Shown one piece after another: positions 5,164-5,191 of a DNA stretch of 5,191 nucleotides (positions within the stretch are counted from its first letter, which is position 1; each line of letters opens with the position of its first letter). The position numbers and the translations under genes were made by a program. This DNA is from Tissierellia bacterium. GTDB taxonomy: Bacteria > Bacillota_A > Clostridia > Tissierellales > Peptoniphilaceae. The DNA lies in contig JAAZCH010000075.1 in the NCBI GenBank assembly GCA_012513395.1, forward strand, positions 1 through 5,191, given 5' to 3'. Below the pieces are notes generated by a model. It was not told the origin of the DNA and ran no database searches. It saw only the letters and a program-made list of their open reading frames with translations.

Positions 5164-5191
5164 TATAATGAAATCTACATCACGAAGGAAA
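5164..5191 (+). promoter_or_regulatory. Possible -10 box and ribosome binding site of a divergent gene beyond the right edge
   Basis: The plus strand has TATAAT (5164-5169), and the window ends in GAAGGAAA (5184-5191), a Shine-Dalgarno-like sequence about 15 bases downstream. A plus-strand start codon would be expected within about 5-10 bases past the edge. No convincing -35 is visible, and the gene itself is outside the window. Confidence 0.3.

Overview
This window looks like chromosomal DNA from a low-GC, anaerobic Firmicute of the Clostridia/Tissierellia kind. The basis is the AT-rich coding and intergenic sequence, strong AGGAGG-type ribosome binding sites, several GTG/TTG starts, and an aldo/keto reductase carrying a ferredoxin-like Fe-S tail, an architecture common in strict anaerobes. 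I cannot name the genus from the sequence alone.

Layout. Positions 1-789 (minus strand) hold an ABC exporter operon: an ATPase (82-789), followed by the first 36 codons of a membrane permease (1-110), which runs off the left edge and overlaps the ATPase by 29 bases. A 179-base divergent intergenic region (790-968) carries promoter-like sites in both directions and an 11-bp-phased direct repeat upstream of the ABC genes. Positions 969-2425 (plus strand) hold a two-gene redox operon: an aldo/keto reductase with a C-terminal double Fe-S motif, and a membrane-anchored FMN-binding protein with a covalent flavinylation motif. A strong stem-loop (2434-2470) ends this operon and probably also works in the other direction, because the next gene converges on it. 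Positions 2480-2917 (minus) encode a GNAT acetyltransferase. Positions 2918-3101 are a repeat-rich intergenic stretch, with an imperfect inverted repeat of about 90 bp and a run of heptanucleotide units that reaches over the stop codon of the next gene. Positions 3102-5102 (minus) encode an S9 family (acylaminoacyl-peptidase-like) serine peptidase, most likely starting at TTG rather than at the upstream ATG. The right edge ends in a Shine-Dalgarno-like sequence that may belong to a divergent plus-strand gene outside the window.

How the genes work together. The ABC ATPase and permease form one exporter. The reductase and FMN protein are co-transcribed, tightly spaced and both redox-related; a shared electron-transfer role is plausible but inferred, since the first should be cytosolic and the second should face outside. 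The acetyltransferase and peptidase share a strand with no obvious terminator between them, but nothing links them functionally. I do not see a clearly novel system. The most interesting items are the redox pair, the intergenic repeats and the start-site corrections.
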